Positions 19,301 to 27,487 of a stretch of DNA of 64,000 nucleotides are shown here, in pieces. Location: the NCBI GenBank assembly GCA_035443885.1, contig DAOMNO010000002.1, positions 124,001 through 188,000 of the forward strand, given 5' to 3'. Positions within the stretch are counted from its first letter, which is position 1; every line of letters starts with the position of its first letter. Position numbers and translations under genes: made by a program. The notes below the pieces were generated by a model, which was given only the letters and a program-made list of their open reading frames with translations, was not told the origin of the DNA and did not search any database. Origin of the DNA: DAOMNO01 sp035443885 (GTDB lineage Bacteria; Planctomycetota; Phycisphaerae; Phycisphaerales; SM1A02).

Positions 19301-19855
19301 CACAATCATGGCCGCTGCGCTGCTGCCGGATCGGCTAAGCCGCAGAACATGATCGATATCCTCGCGCACATCTGACACGCTGCACGACTCAAGACACGGC
19401 AGTCTGGCGTGCAAGGCCGCTTCGCGAGGGCACAATGACCGGCTGTCGGTGTGATTGTCTTCCAGAATCACGGCCATCGCACCACCCGATGGCAGCGCAA
19501 CGCGCCCGGCAGCCGTGAGCGATTCCATGCACGCATCAAGCTGATCGCCGGGCACAAAGGCCACCGCACTGCGCCCGGAACGCGCGACTTGCATCGCGAC
19601 TGCTATCGCACGACGTGCATTTGCAACGGCCAGCGTGCGCATGCCATGCCGAATCAGCAACGCTGCAACGGCTTCATCCTGACACAACTGGAGAAACGGC
19701 GCGAATGCCTCATCGCGCGGGCCTACGAGAATCGCGATCTCCCGATCTGCCTCCAGCAAACCCTTGAGAATCGCAGCAGGCCCCCACAACAGGCATCGCC
19801 CCTCGTGCTGCGCAAGCATGGAGCCGATCGTCGATCTGGACTTGGCCTGTATCAC
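16292..19855 (-). CDS. Degenerate indolepyruvate:ferredoxin oxidoreductase-like fusion protein
   Basis: A 1187-residue protein. Its domain order follows the fused indolepyruvate/2-oxoacid oxidoreductases. Residues about 15-200 resemble the pyrimidine-binding domain (AMAVILEDNHTDSRSL, then AAAMIVHRSVLRSAG). Residues about 255-330 resemble the transketolase-C-like domain (VGFITIGPADASLIHLAHEL, LGLLYPLDEAVVSRFL). A middle segment is in the TPP-binding position, then a gamma-like domain and a long helical C-terminus. The TPP-binding segment lacks a GDG...N motif, I see no CxxC iron-sulfur ligands, and the gamma domain lacks a clear GxGGQG. The original reaction (oxidative decarboxylation of arylpyruvates with ferredoxin) therefore seems unlikely without change. 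It follows the HAD gene by 50 bases on the same strand. Confidence 0.6.
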   Translation of the reverse strand: MIQAKSRSTIGSMLAQHEGRCLLWGPAAILKGLLEADREIAILVGPRDEAFAPFLQLCQDEAVAALLIRHGMRTLAVANARRAIAVAMQVARSGRSAVAFVPGDQLDACMESLTAAGRVALPSGGAMAVILEDNHTDSRSLCPREAALHARLPCLESCSVSDVREDIDHVLRLSRSGSSAAAMIVHRSVLRSAGTLTARPNRMAESIEAMIARQKPLGRARGRLAETGGVLRMARRLELNVTRALPNPGERVPVGFITIGPADASLIHLAHELKLTGRLAVLRLGLLYPLDEAVVSRFLLRCEQVVVLEPRPGTIERCLLEVIERMRRRDERPALLWGREIPAIAGAPQIETPMTTDDVLHPSRLARRIVHLLHLMRPGLHVASKLLPDPSSAAEASKPRTRAVEVGGGAAITQLRRMVSDVDQWLRDHTSSSVAGEPSAVKRSALAIDGIDPTPPVSGSTTPASSSGVERIVPVELFDARQFVESGVAALRQAAREDRPWIIIVCDVESPVDIDVERLIRASIPSERGERVAVHVATFGNRIAMRELMQEASLANGVTVILVRDGQPAQFELAEIERNLAAVDRLGYQPQQQIVWPVEGICAIRPPGSDDNDDDEEPSRLLPRAAGDEHLLESSFSVERVRRSGAGSTGGGPRVRFRLQPLYEQIEVIRTRPPGWAWRVRGSGGVAKLELPMPRHAKQAQWRFHHAGYRGSLPGAAAGIIESAGRNMGYDVSAVCDPSPVGLGRRAWVQILFTQARTEFDDAPVPLTACAPYGEVDLLLGLDVHETLRAIAASPMAGIATPMRVAHHERTYAIVNSGTFQDQAPLSTADQDRHSAMLAAVTRGDGRVVEDFAHLCRRWFHTDRVADVAMLGVAFQLGLIPVSLEAIELAVRRAEELGFGRSIEAFEFGRRFVADPNMFSSRLSDANESIERTARRVVLDVRNTRWGRGGGGAKARSFDHLLRQCLDAMPGLAETSLGRDATRDFVIALYRCLEWGGAPYASEYARILIDLYQADRGDHGRMLTRCAVLPLAEVMLIRDPIYIACMAASPEQRRRIRQLLNIKRGRGDQVERRYLTRIELTAARRRFRADVRTSDWPARIGRSLRWVVPQKWRGTKRERELREYVITMLERAKKGAETQYDQWADALSRLHHHAEEDRLRTMALAELRMLIEPVVRDVAEPTTKATL

Positions 19856-19905
19856 GAGAGTCTATTGTACGAAGCGAACCCACACATGCAGAGCGACTTC
19901 GACGA

Positions 19906-20775
19906 CTACCACTCGCCGGTGAGTATGCGATCGATGGCGGCGGCGACGCCGTCCTCATCATGCCTCGCCGTTACTCGATCTGCCGCCTGCATCACGCGAT
20001 GATCCGCATTGGCCATAGCGACACCCAATCCGGCATTTGCAATCATCTCGACATCGTTCAGACCATCGCCGATAGCTGCGACGCGATCGCGATCAATCCC
20101 CCGCTGCTGACAGATCGACTCGATCATCGTCCATTTGCTCACGTTGGGATTGAACACTTCCAGCAAGTGCGTCGAGGAACCCGTCGCTTCAGATTCCGTA
20201 ACCGCTGCCCAATGCTGAAGGAATGCCCGTCCGCCAAGTGCAACCTGCAAATCGCGAGCAATCGGCGTCAACTCAGCGGAACTTGCTACCACCCCCGCGC
20301 GAACGGTTTCATCAGGATGCTCATCCTCATGAAGACCATCCACATGACGAACCTTGGCAGGAATCGTGTTGAACCACCATTCCGAGGCTGGATCAAGCCG
20401 CCCCGGACCCACGGCCAGATAGTCATACCCCGCTGCATGAGCATCCTTCAGAATCAGCACCTTGTGGCCATGGCCAAGCAGCGCACTCGTTACATCCGCC
20501 ACCAGATCGCGAGGCATGACATGTCGATCAACCGTGTGCCCTGTTGCTGCATCGCACAGCAGTGATCCGCCCGCTGCGATGAGCAGGCCATCATGTGCGA
20601 TCGCTCGCAGTGCAGTCATCGATTCTACCCAGGCACGTCCGGTCGCAATAATCACTTCCAATCCGCCTGAACGTGCTGCATCAAGCGCGCGACGATTAGC
20701 CGTGGAAACGTAGCCGTCCCGGTCCAACAGTGTCCCGTCCAGGTCGATCACCAGCATGTCATAGCGTGCGTTCAC
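19906..20775 (-). CDS. Cof-type HAD-IIB family phosphatase
   Basis: A 289-residue cytoplasmic hydrolase. Motif I is MLVIDLDGTLLDRDG, motif II VIIATGRAW, the Lys of motif III is in NVSKWTMIE, and motif IV is VAAIGDGLNDVEMI. The C2-type cap between motifs II and III marks the Cof/YbiV group, which dephosphorylates sugar or cofactor phosphates. No ATG lies at the expected start. GTG 20775 is preferred over the TTG two codons earlier, with ATG 20757 a shorter option. It may be co-transcribed with the oxidoreductase-like gene downstream. Confidence 0.88.
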   Translation of the reverse strand: MNARYDMLVIDLDGTLLDRDGYVSTANRRALDAARSGGLEVIIATGRAWVESMTALRAIAHDGLLIAAGGSLLCDAATGHTVDRHVMPRDLVADVTSALLGHGHKVLILKDAHAAGYDYLAVGPGRLDPASEWWFNTIPAKVRHVDGLHEDEHPDETVRAGVVASSAELTPIARDLQVALGGRAFLQHWAAVTESEATGSSTHLLEVFNPNVSKWTMIESICQQRGIDRDRVAAIGDGLNDVEMIANAGLGVAMANADHRVMQAADRVTARHDEDGVAAAIDRILTGEW

Positions 20776-20866
20776 GGGCAAGAAGGTACACCGCGGGGAG
20801 GCTTGAGCAAAATCGCTCGCGTGTTTGCATCAGGCGGGCTGCCTGCATGTGGTGCAAATGGCGGCG

Positions 20867-23815
20867 CTACGGCTGCCTCACGAAGTTCATCGGTGCACTC
20901 CACGGACTATGCAGCAACGGAGCACTCCAGGCGCGTACCCACCATGTGGCGTTACCCAACGCAATGTTGACGTTCGGCGTGATGCTGAACGTCCCCGCCG
21001 AATACGTGAGTTGATCCACGGTGTACCACTGGTTGACGACCGTCCCTGTCACATCGTTGACCCAGAGTTGATACCACGTCGCATGAGGCGTTGCTTTCCA
21101 TTCGTAGGTCGGCTGCACATCTGTCGTGTTGCCTGAGGGCGAGGACTGTACAGGTGTCTCCAGCTTGATCGTGTAGAGCATCGCCGACGACCATGGGCCG
21201 TGCTTCTCCGCTTCATTCCACGGCTGCACCCACCAGCGGCCCGCACCGAGGGGCAGCGTGACATTCGGCGTCACTTCACACATGCCGTCTTCGCATCCAA
21301 GTTCCACAGCGGTGTACCACTTCTTGTGGACCGGCTGGTTGGAAGCGTTGTTGATCCAAAGGTAATACCACGTTGCGTTGGGATTGTGCTCCCATCTGAA
21401 AATCGGCTGGCGATGCTGAATCAGTCCTGAAGGCCCGCTCTGCGCCGGTGCGCGAAGCCGTTCGAATGCCCAGCAGCCGTTCCACTTCGCGACTCGATTG
21501 GCAGCCACACTGCCCGCGGACGTAAAGAGGCCACCTGCGAACAGATTGCCTTGATATACGCCAAGCGACCAGATCGGGTCGTCCATGCCAGTATCAAGCG
21601 CATGCCATTGAGAGCCATCCCAGCGCGCAATGGCACCGACGCCCACGCCGCCAGCACTGGTAAAGGCTCCGCCTGCAATAAGATCGCCATCATGGATGGC
21701 AAGTGCGTTGACAACGGCGTCCATGCCAGTGCCCATCGGATGCCACTGCGTGCCGTCCCAGCGTGCGATACGGTTGACGGTTGCACCACCCGCAGTCGTA
21801 AAAACTCCCCCCGCGATGAGTTGACCGTTATACACCACCAGGTCGCGCACCGCGCCATTCATGCCGCTGCCCAACGGATACCACCGCGTGCCATCCCAGC
21901 GCGCAATGTAACTGGCTGATTTCCCGGTGGCCATTGTGAAATTTCCGCCAGCGATCAGATCGCCGTTGAACACCGCGAGTGCGGAAACATCGCTGTTCAT
22001 GCCGTTGCCCAGTTGATGCCACTGTGTCCCATCCCATCGTGCGATGCGGCCTGCCGGTGAACCGCCAGCCGTGGTGAACTGCCCGCACGCGATCAGATCG
22101 CCTTGATAGACGATGAGGTCCTCAACGATGTTGCTCATGCCGGTTGAGAGCGGTTGCCAGATTGCGCCATCCCACTGCGCCACGAAACTGACAGGCTGCC
22201 CCGCTGATGTCGTGAACAGACCGCCTGCGACAAGATCACCTTCGTACTCCGCAAACGTGAGTACCCAGCTATTCACACCGGCACCCATCGCGCTCCATTG
22301 TGTGCCATCCCACCTTGCAATGCGGTTCGCCGCGTTGCCACCTGCTACCGTGAATGAACCGCCCGCAATCAGGTCACCTTCATACACGGCCAACTCATAT
22401 ACCGTGCCACTGATACCAGCGCCGACAGGCCCCCACTGCTGCATGCATGTGGGTGTGAAGATCATCGGATTGGACCACGGGCCGTTCTTCTCCACACTGT
22501 TCCAGCCGCGCACCCACCACCTGCTCTGACCGACAAGCGACAGCGTCTGAGGCGAAACTTCGCACGTTCCATCCTCGCAACCGAGTTCCACAGCGGTGTA
22601 CCACTTCTGCAGGATGTTGCCGTTCGCATCGTTGATCCAAAGCTGATACCACGTCGCCGTCCACGTATGCTCCCAGCGGTAGGTGGGCTGGGCGTGATAG
22701 ACCGTGGCGGAAGGATCGAACATAATCGGTGCACGGAGCGGCTGTTGCATCGCGCAGCCGTTCCACCGTGCGATGGTATTCGTCGAAACACCTCCCGCCG
22801 ATGTGAACTCCCCCGCAACCAGCAGATTACTGTCATACACCGCAAGAGAATGCACGAAGTCATTCGTGCCAGTACCAAGCGCAGCCCACTGCGTTCCATT
22901 CCAACGCGCGATGTAACTTGCGGACTGACCTCCCGCCGTTGTAAAGGCTCCACCTGCAACCAACTCGCCGTTATACACAGCAAGGCATTTGACAATGTTG
23001 CTCATCCCGCTGCCCATCGCATGCCATTGGGTTCCATCCCAACGTGCGATGGCGTTTGCTGAGACGCCGCCTGCCGTACCGAAGTCGCCCCCCGCAATGA
23101 GGTTACCCCTGTACGAAGTCAGGCCTCTCACTTCTCCCGCCACCCCTGCACCGAGCGCATGCCAGCGTATACCATCCCACCGCGCAATGCGGCTGACTGA
23201 AACACCGCCCGCCGTATTGAAATCGCCGCCTGCAATCAGATCACCGTTGTGCACGGTAAGAGACGTCACATACGTGCTCGTGCCGCCCTCCAATGACCGC
23301 CACTTTGCACCGTCCCAACGAGCGATGTTATGTACCGTTTCGCCGCTGGCGGTGGTGAACTCACCGCCTGCAATCAGGTACCCATTGTGCACCGCGAGAC
23401 AGTTCACGAAGCCATTCATGCCCGTATCCATGGCATGCCACTGCACACCATCCCATCGGGCGATGTAGCCGACAGGCACGCCGCCCGCTTCCGTGAATGC
23501 GCCCGCAGCGATCAAGTCACCATTGAACTGAATCAACGCAAGTACTTGATTATCATTCACCCCACCTGCAAGTGCGTGCCACTGCGTGCCGTCCCACCGC
23601 GCAATGTAACTCACAGGCACGCCCCCAGCCTCTGTAAAACTCCCCGCGGCGATCAGATCTCCATCGTACATCGCCAATTGCCGAACCATACCGTTCACGT
23701 CCCCAAACGCCTGCCACGCGGGCGTGCAGTTCTGCATCGACTGGGCCGATGTCGTAAACATCATTGTGACCGCCGCCACTGCGCCGACTGTTCTCAACCA
23801 CAAGATCAATTGCAT
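20867..23815 (-). CDS. Secreted protein with two predicted seven-bladed beta-propellers
   Basis: A 982-residue exported protein. Its signal peptide is MQLILWLRTVGAVAAVTMMF with cleavage near TSAQS. A repeat of about 46 residues (core DLIAGGxFTTAGG...IARWDGTQWHALG) occurs seven times at residues 35-355 and seven times again at about 460-780. A module of about 80 residues containing TWYQLWINDANG and AVELGCEDG..CEV follows the first block once and the second block twice; it looks like an Ig/Fn3-like domain. Seven repeats per block suggest two closed propellers. ATG 23815 was chosen because it starts the signal peptide and AAAGG lies upstream. It is probably a cell-surface or extracellular binding protein; the ligand is unknown. 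Confidence 0.75.
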   Translation of the reverse strand: MQLILWLRTVGAVAAVTMMFTTSAQSMQNCTPAWQAFGDVNGMVRQLAMYDGDLIAAGSFTEAGGVPVSYIARWDGTQWHALAGGVNDNQVLALIQFNGDLIAAGAFTEAGGVPVGYIARWDGVQWHAMDTGMNGFVNCLAVHNGYLIAGGEFTTASGETVHNIARWDGAKWRSLEGGTSTYVTSLTVHNGDLIAGGDFNTAGGVSVSRIARWDGIRWHALGAGVAGEVRGLTSYRGNLIAGGDFGTAGGVSANAIARWDGTQWHAMGSGMSNIVKCLAVYNGELVAGGAFTTAGGQSASYIARWNGTQWAALGTGTNDFVHSLAVYDSNLLVAGEFTSAGGVSTNTIARWNGCAMQQPLRAPIMFDPSATVYHAQPTYRWEHTWTATWYQLWINDANGNILQKWYTAVELGCEDGTCEVSPQTLSLVGQSRWWVRGWNSVEKNGPWSNPMIFTPTCMQQWGPVGAGISGTVYELAVYEGDLIAGGSFTVAGGNAANRIARWDGTQWSAMGAGVNSWVLTFAEYEGDLVAGGLFTTSAGQPVSFVAQWDGAIWQPLSTGMSNIVEDLIVYQGDLIACGQFTTAGGSPAGRIARWDGTQWHQLGNGMNSDVSALAVFNGDLIAGGNFTMATGKSASYIARWDGTRWYPLGSGMNGAVRDLVVYNGQLIAGGVFTTAGGATVNRIARWDGTQWHPMGTGMDAVVNALAIHDGDLIAGGAFTSAGGVGVGAIARWDGSQWHALDTGMDDPIWSLGVYQGNLFAGGLFTSAGSVAANRVAKWNGCWAFERLRAPAQSGPSGLIQHRQPIFRWEHNPNATWYYLWINNASNQPVHKKWYTAVELGCEDGMCEVTPNVTLPLGAGRWWVQPWNEAEKHGPWSSAMLYTIKLETPVQSSPSGNTTDVQPTYEWKATPHATWYQLWVNDVTGTVVNQWYTVDQLTYSAGTFSITPNVNIALGNATWWVRAWSAPLLHSPWSAPMNFVRQP

Positions 23816-24165
23816 CGTGTTGCCTTTCTTGCACAGTCCCCTCAAACCGAGCCGTCTCATGACATCACGTTGGTTCATCGTGAGCGAAGCCGACAGGGGC
23901 AGGATAAATGTCGATTTTTCCGTAATTGAATCTACCCCATGTTTGCACGTCAGGCCAGAAAACTAGCATTGACAGGGCATCACGAACGACAAGCAACCCC
24001 TGCGCATTGTGAATCTGGGGTACCGGTAGCGAGGGAAACCGCCGGAAAAGTCTTGCTTTCATGATAAATCGGTGGACAATGTGGGCTTGCTGCCCCACCA
24101 ACGCGCTGCCACTTCGCAGTCTATGCGGCAGGCACATACGTTCTGTCAACGAAGGGAAGAAACGC
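23816..24165. promoter_or_regulatory. Divergent intergenic region
   Basis: 350 bases between two divergently read secreted-protein genes. TTGCTT at 24053-24058 and GACAAT at 24075-24080 (16-base spacing) form a weak candidate promoter for the dockerin-tailed gene. No small gene is convincing. Confidence 0.35.
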
Positions 24166-25227
24166 ATGACCTCTGTATCCCAGTTCGCCGCCGCAACTGC
24201 ATCCGTTGCCTTTGCCGGGCTGGCGGTCGGCCAGACCTACAACTTCACGGTCGATCCGCAATTCAGCAACCTCAACACGAGCACGACCATTACCGCACCA
24301 ATCGTCGGCACGTTCATCGGCGACTACGACCCCAAGACCAACCCCGGCGGCACACTCACCCGCCCAGGTCTTTTTGGGGGGAGCGGCAATCAGCCGATTC
24401 CCTACACCGCCAACCTCATCGCGGACGGCGACTCCTCCTCCCAGCCTTTCGGCACCTTCAGCATGACCCTTGATACCAAAGGCGGCACTGCAAGCATCGC
24501 CGCGCTCGACATCGACCTGCTCAATGGCGCCACGTCGCTCATCGAAGCAACTCTTTCGCTGACTTTTCAGACGTTCCGTACGTTCAACCCCGATTCACTC
24601 TTCATCGGCGTGAGCAACTTCCCACTGCCGCTTGGCGACTTTGCCCTCACAACCCTGACGATGCAGCAATCAGGCGATGCCTTGGGCACGCTGACGCCCA
24701 GTGGCAAGGACTTGTACAGCTTCGCTGTGCCGTTGCCGGCCATCATCACACTGGCAGGAGAGTACAACGGAGCGCCGATTGAACCCGGGCCGATTCCTCT
24801 GGTCGTTGTCATGGCAGGAACTATTGAACTCAATGGAGGCGGAGCAATCGTAACGATGAATCTCGCCATCGAGGTCGATGAGTTGGATGACAGCACAATG
24901 CTTCCGTTCGAGAACCTGCCGCTCCCAGTTCCGACTGTTCTGCCACCGGGCGAGATTGCGAACCTGCTGATGAGCGGCACGGTGCAGTCCATTCATGTCC
25001 AGATTTCCATCTCCGGCACGCTGAGCGCTGTGGGTCAGCCGGATGTCGAGCCGATTCTCGGTGACCTCAACAACGACGGCCGTGTTGACGTGCTCGATCT
25101 TCTTATTCTGCTCGGCGCGTGGGGCGGCTGCCCAAACACTGCTGGCAATGACTGCCCTGCCGACCTCAACAACACAGGCAACGTCGATGTGCAGGATTTG
25201 CTGATTCTGCTCAGCAACTGGGGTTGA
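24166..25227 (+). CDS. Secreted protein with C-terminal dockerin-like repeats
   Basis: A 353-residue protein starting at ATG 24166, after GAAGGGAAG. Its signal peptide is MTSVSQFAAATASVAFAGLAVGQ. The body (about 25-290) is a beta-rich region of unknown type, low in Cys and Trp. The C-terminus carries two calcium-loop repeats: GDLNNDGRVDVLDLLILLGAWG and, 20 residues on, ADLNNTGNVDVQDLLILLSNWG. Each has the DxNxDGxVxxxD pattern of type I dockerin F-hand loops. Dockerins bind cohesins in clostridial cellulosomes. Planctomycetes have many such tails without known scaffoldins, so here it may serve surface attachment or sorting. Confidence 0.82.
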   Translation: MTSVSQFAAATASVAFAGLAVGQTYNFTVDPQFSNLNTSTTITAPIVGTFIGDYDPKTNPGGTLTRPGLFGGSGNQPIPYTANLIADGDSSSQPFGTFSMTLDTKGGTASIAALDIDLLNGATSLIEATLSLTFQTFRTFNPDSLFIGVSNFPLPLGDFALTTLTMQQSGDALGTLTPSGKDLYSFAVPLPAIITLAGEYNGAPIEPGPIPLVVVMAGTIELNGGGAIVTMNLAIEVDELDDSTMLPFENLPLPVPTVLPPGEIANLLMSGTVQSIHVQISISGTLSAVGQPDVEPILGDLNNDGRVDVLDLLILLGAWGGCPNTAGNDCPADLNNTGNVDVQDLLILLSNWG

Positions 25228-25430
25228 GCGCACGCAGAACCACGTTTCTCGCAGATATCGAACATCGCCGCCCCGTGTGTACCCTCGTGTGCAGCGGCTT
25301 GCGTTGCCACCCAGTCGAGCCTGTCCGGTATAAACTGAAAGACCCAATCTCTGACTCCGATCAATACGGCGTCTGATTTGGCTCTTGCTTCTTTTTTGCT
25401 TCATCACGAGTTTGCCCGGAGACTTTATTC

Positions 25431-27464
25431 ATGCAGTTTCACACGATGTTTGCCGCCGTCGGCTTGTTCGCTCTTGCTTCGTCAGCCTCTGTCGCCCTTC
25501 ATCACGATGCGCAACAAACCGATCTCATTCCACGGGCGATCTTCTTTGGCAACCCGGATCGTGCTGCCGTGGAAATCAGTCCGGACGGCACCAAGCTGGC
25601 GTGGCTCGCGCCTCACAACGAGGTGATGAATGTGTGGGTGCAGACGATTGGGCAGGAAGACGCCCGGCCTGTAACGCAGTCAACGGAACGGCCAATCCGA
25701 ATCTACTTCTGGGCACAGAACGGCGAACAGATCATCTACGCGCAGGACCGAGGCGGTGACGAAAACTTCCGTCTCTATGCTGTCAATCTTGAGGGTGGAG
25801 TGGAAATCGCCCTCACGCCATTCGATGCTGTTCAGGCGCGCATTCTGGCGACAGATCAAAACTTCCCAGATGAGATTCTGGCTGCGGTCAACAACCGCAT
25901 TCCCCAACTTCACGACGTGTGGCGGATCAACACTCGCACCGGCAAGGGCGAAGCGATCTATCTGAACAATGAGGGCTGGGCGGGCTTCACCGCTGATGCC
26001 AACTTTACAATTCGCCTCGCTCTTCGCTTCCGACCGGATGGCGGCACGGAAGCCTTCCATCGCGCAACCAACGACGATCAATGGGAGCGATTCGCGGTTT
26101 GGAGCATGGAGGACACGGCGAACTCCGGCCCGCTCGGCTTTGCGCGAGACGGCAAGACTTTGTACGTTCGTGATGCGCGCGACCGCGACACCAGCGCGCT
26201 CTATTCACTCACCTTTGAAGAAGGCCAGGAGCCGAAGCGAACACTCATCGCGGAGAATCCGAAAGCCGATATGGCGGGCGGCGTTGGACACCCCACTACA
26301 GGTATGATCCAAGCCGTCTCGTTCAACCATGCTCGCGTTGAGTGGACGATCCTCGATGAAGCCATCAAGGGCGATTGGGAGTACCTGCGGACTGTTGCAG
26401 ACGGCGACTTCTCCATCAGCAGTCGATCCGACGATGACCGCATGTGGACGATCGCGTATCTGGTCGATGATGGGCCAGTTCGTTACTACCTCTACGACCG
26501 ATCGACGCCGCGCAAGCGAGCGACATTCCTTTTCACCAATCGTGCGAATCTTGAAGGGTTGCCGCTCTCGCCGATGAAGCCGGTCATCATTCCATCGCGC
26601 GATGGCCTTGAACTCGTGAGCTACCTCACACTTCCGCACGCTAAGCGTTCAAGCGATGGCACCATTCAGCCCGTGCGCGGCCCGCATCCGATGATACTGC
26701 TCGTCCACGGGGGGCCGTGGGCACGAGATAGCTGGGGCTACAACCCGATTCACCAGTGGCTTGCCAATCGCGGATACGCCGTACTCAGCGTCAACTTCCG
26801 CGGTTCCACGGGTTTCGGCAAGGCGTTTATGAACGCGGGCAACCGCGAATGGGCGGGTAAGATGCACGATGACCTTATTGATGCCGTCAACTGGGCGGTC
26901 GATCATGGCGTCGCCGACCGAGACAAGGTGGCGATCATGGGTGGCAGCTACGGCGGCTATGCCACGCTTGTGGGTCTCACGTTCACGCCGGATGTCTTCG
27001 CTGCGGGCGTCGATATCGTCGGCCCGTCGCACGTCGGCACACTCTTGCAGACGATTCCGCCGTACTGGGAGCCGATCAAGGTGATGTTCGAGCAGCGCGT
27101 CGGCTCGCTTTCCGAACCGGAGTATCTCGACTCGATTTCACCGCTCACGAAGGTGGATGCGATCCGCAAGCCCCTGCTCATCGGCCAAGGCGCGAATGAC
27201 CCTCGCGTCAAGGAATCTGAGAGCATTCAGATCGTCGAGGCGATGCAGGAGCGAAACATTCCCGTAACGTATGTCGTCTTCCCGGATGAAGGCCATGGCT
27301 TCGCGCGGCCTGAAAACAGCATGGCGTTCTGGGCTGTAACGGAAGCTTTCCTCGCCCAGCATCTCGGCGGTCGATTCCAGGAAATCGGCAGCGATGTGCG
27401 TCAGTCCACCGCGCAGATCCCCGCAGGAGCTGAATTAGTGCCGGGCCTGGCTGAGGCGAAGTAA
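25431..27464 (+). CDS. Secreted S9-family (prolyl oligopeptidase-like) peptidase
   Basis: A 677-residue protein. The signal peptide covers about the first 22 residues (MFAAVGLFALASSASVA). A beta-propeller-like domain rich in DGxxLAW and DENFRLYA blades follows to about residue 400, then an alpha/beta-hydrolase domain. Its nucleophile sits in GGSYGGYA near residue 506. The acid is probably in QGANDPRV and the His in DEGHGFARPEN. The oxyanion region HGGPWARDSWGYNP is intact. This matches acylaminoacyl-peptidase/dipeptidyl-peptidase types that cut short peptides, acting in the periplasm or outside. It converges with the transporter gene 24 bases downstream. Confidence 0.9.
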   Translation: MQFHTMFAAVGLFALASSASVALHHDAQQTDLIPRAIFFGNPDRAAVEISPDGTKLAWLAPHNEVMNVWVQTIGQEDARPVTQSTERPIRIYFWAQNGEQIIYAQDRGGDENFRLYAVNLEGGVEIALTPFDAVQARILATDQNFPDEILAAVNNRIPQLHDVWRINTRTGKGEAIYLNNEGWAGFTADANFTIRLALRFRPDGGTEAFHRATNDDQWERFAVWSMEDTANSGPLGFARDGKTLYVRDARDRDTSALYSLTFEEGQEPKRTLIAENPKADMAGGVGHPTTGMIQAVSFNHARVEWTILDEAIKGDWEYLRTVADGDFSISSRSDDDRMWTIAYLVDDGPVRYYLYDRSTPRKRATFLFTNRANLEGLPLSPMKPVIIPSRDGLELVSYLTLPHAKRSSDGTIQPVRGPHPMILLVHGGPWARDSWGYNPIHQWLANRGYAVLSVNFRGSTGFGKAFMNAGNREWAGKMHDDLIDAVNWAVDHGVADRDKVAIMGGSYGGYATLVGLTFTPDVFAAGVDIVGPSHVGTLLQTIPPYWEPIKVMFEQRVGSLSEPEYLDSISPLTKVDAIRKPLLIGQGANDPRVKESESIQIVEAMQERNIPVTYVVFPDEGHGFARPENSMAFWAVTEAFLAQHLGGRFQEIGSDVRQSTAQIPAGAELVPGLAEAK

Positions 27465-27487
27465 CGAGGAGCAACGCGAGAGTTGAT

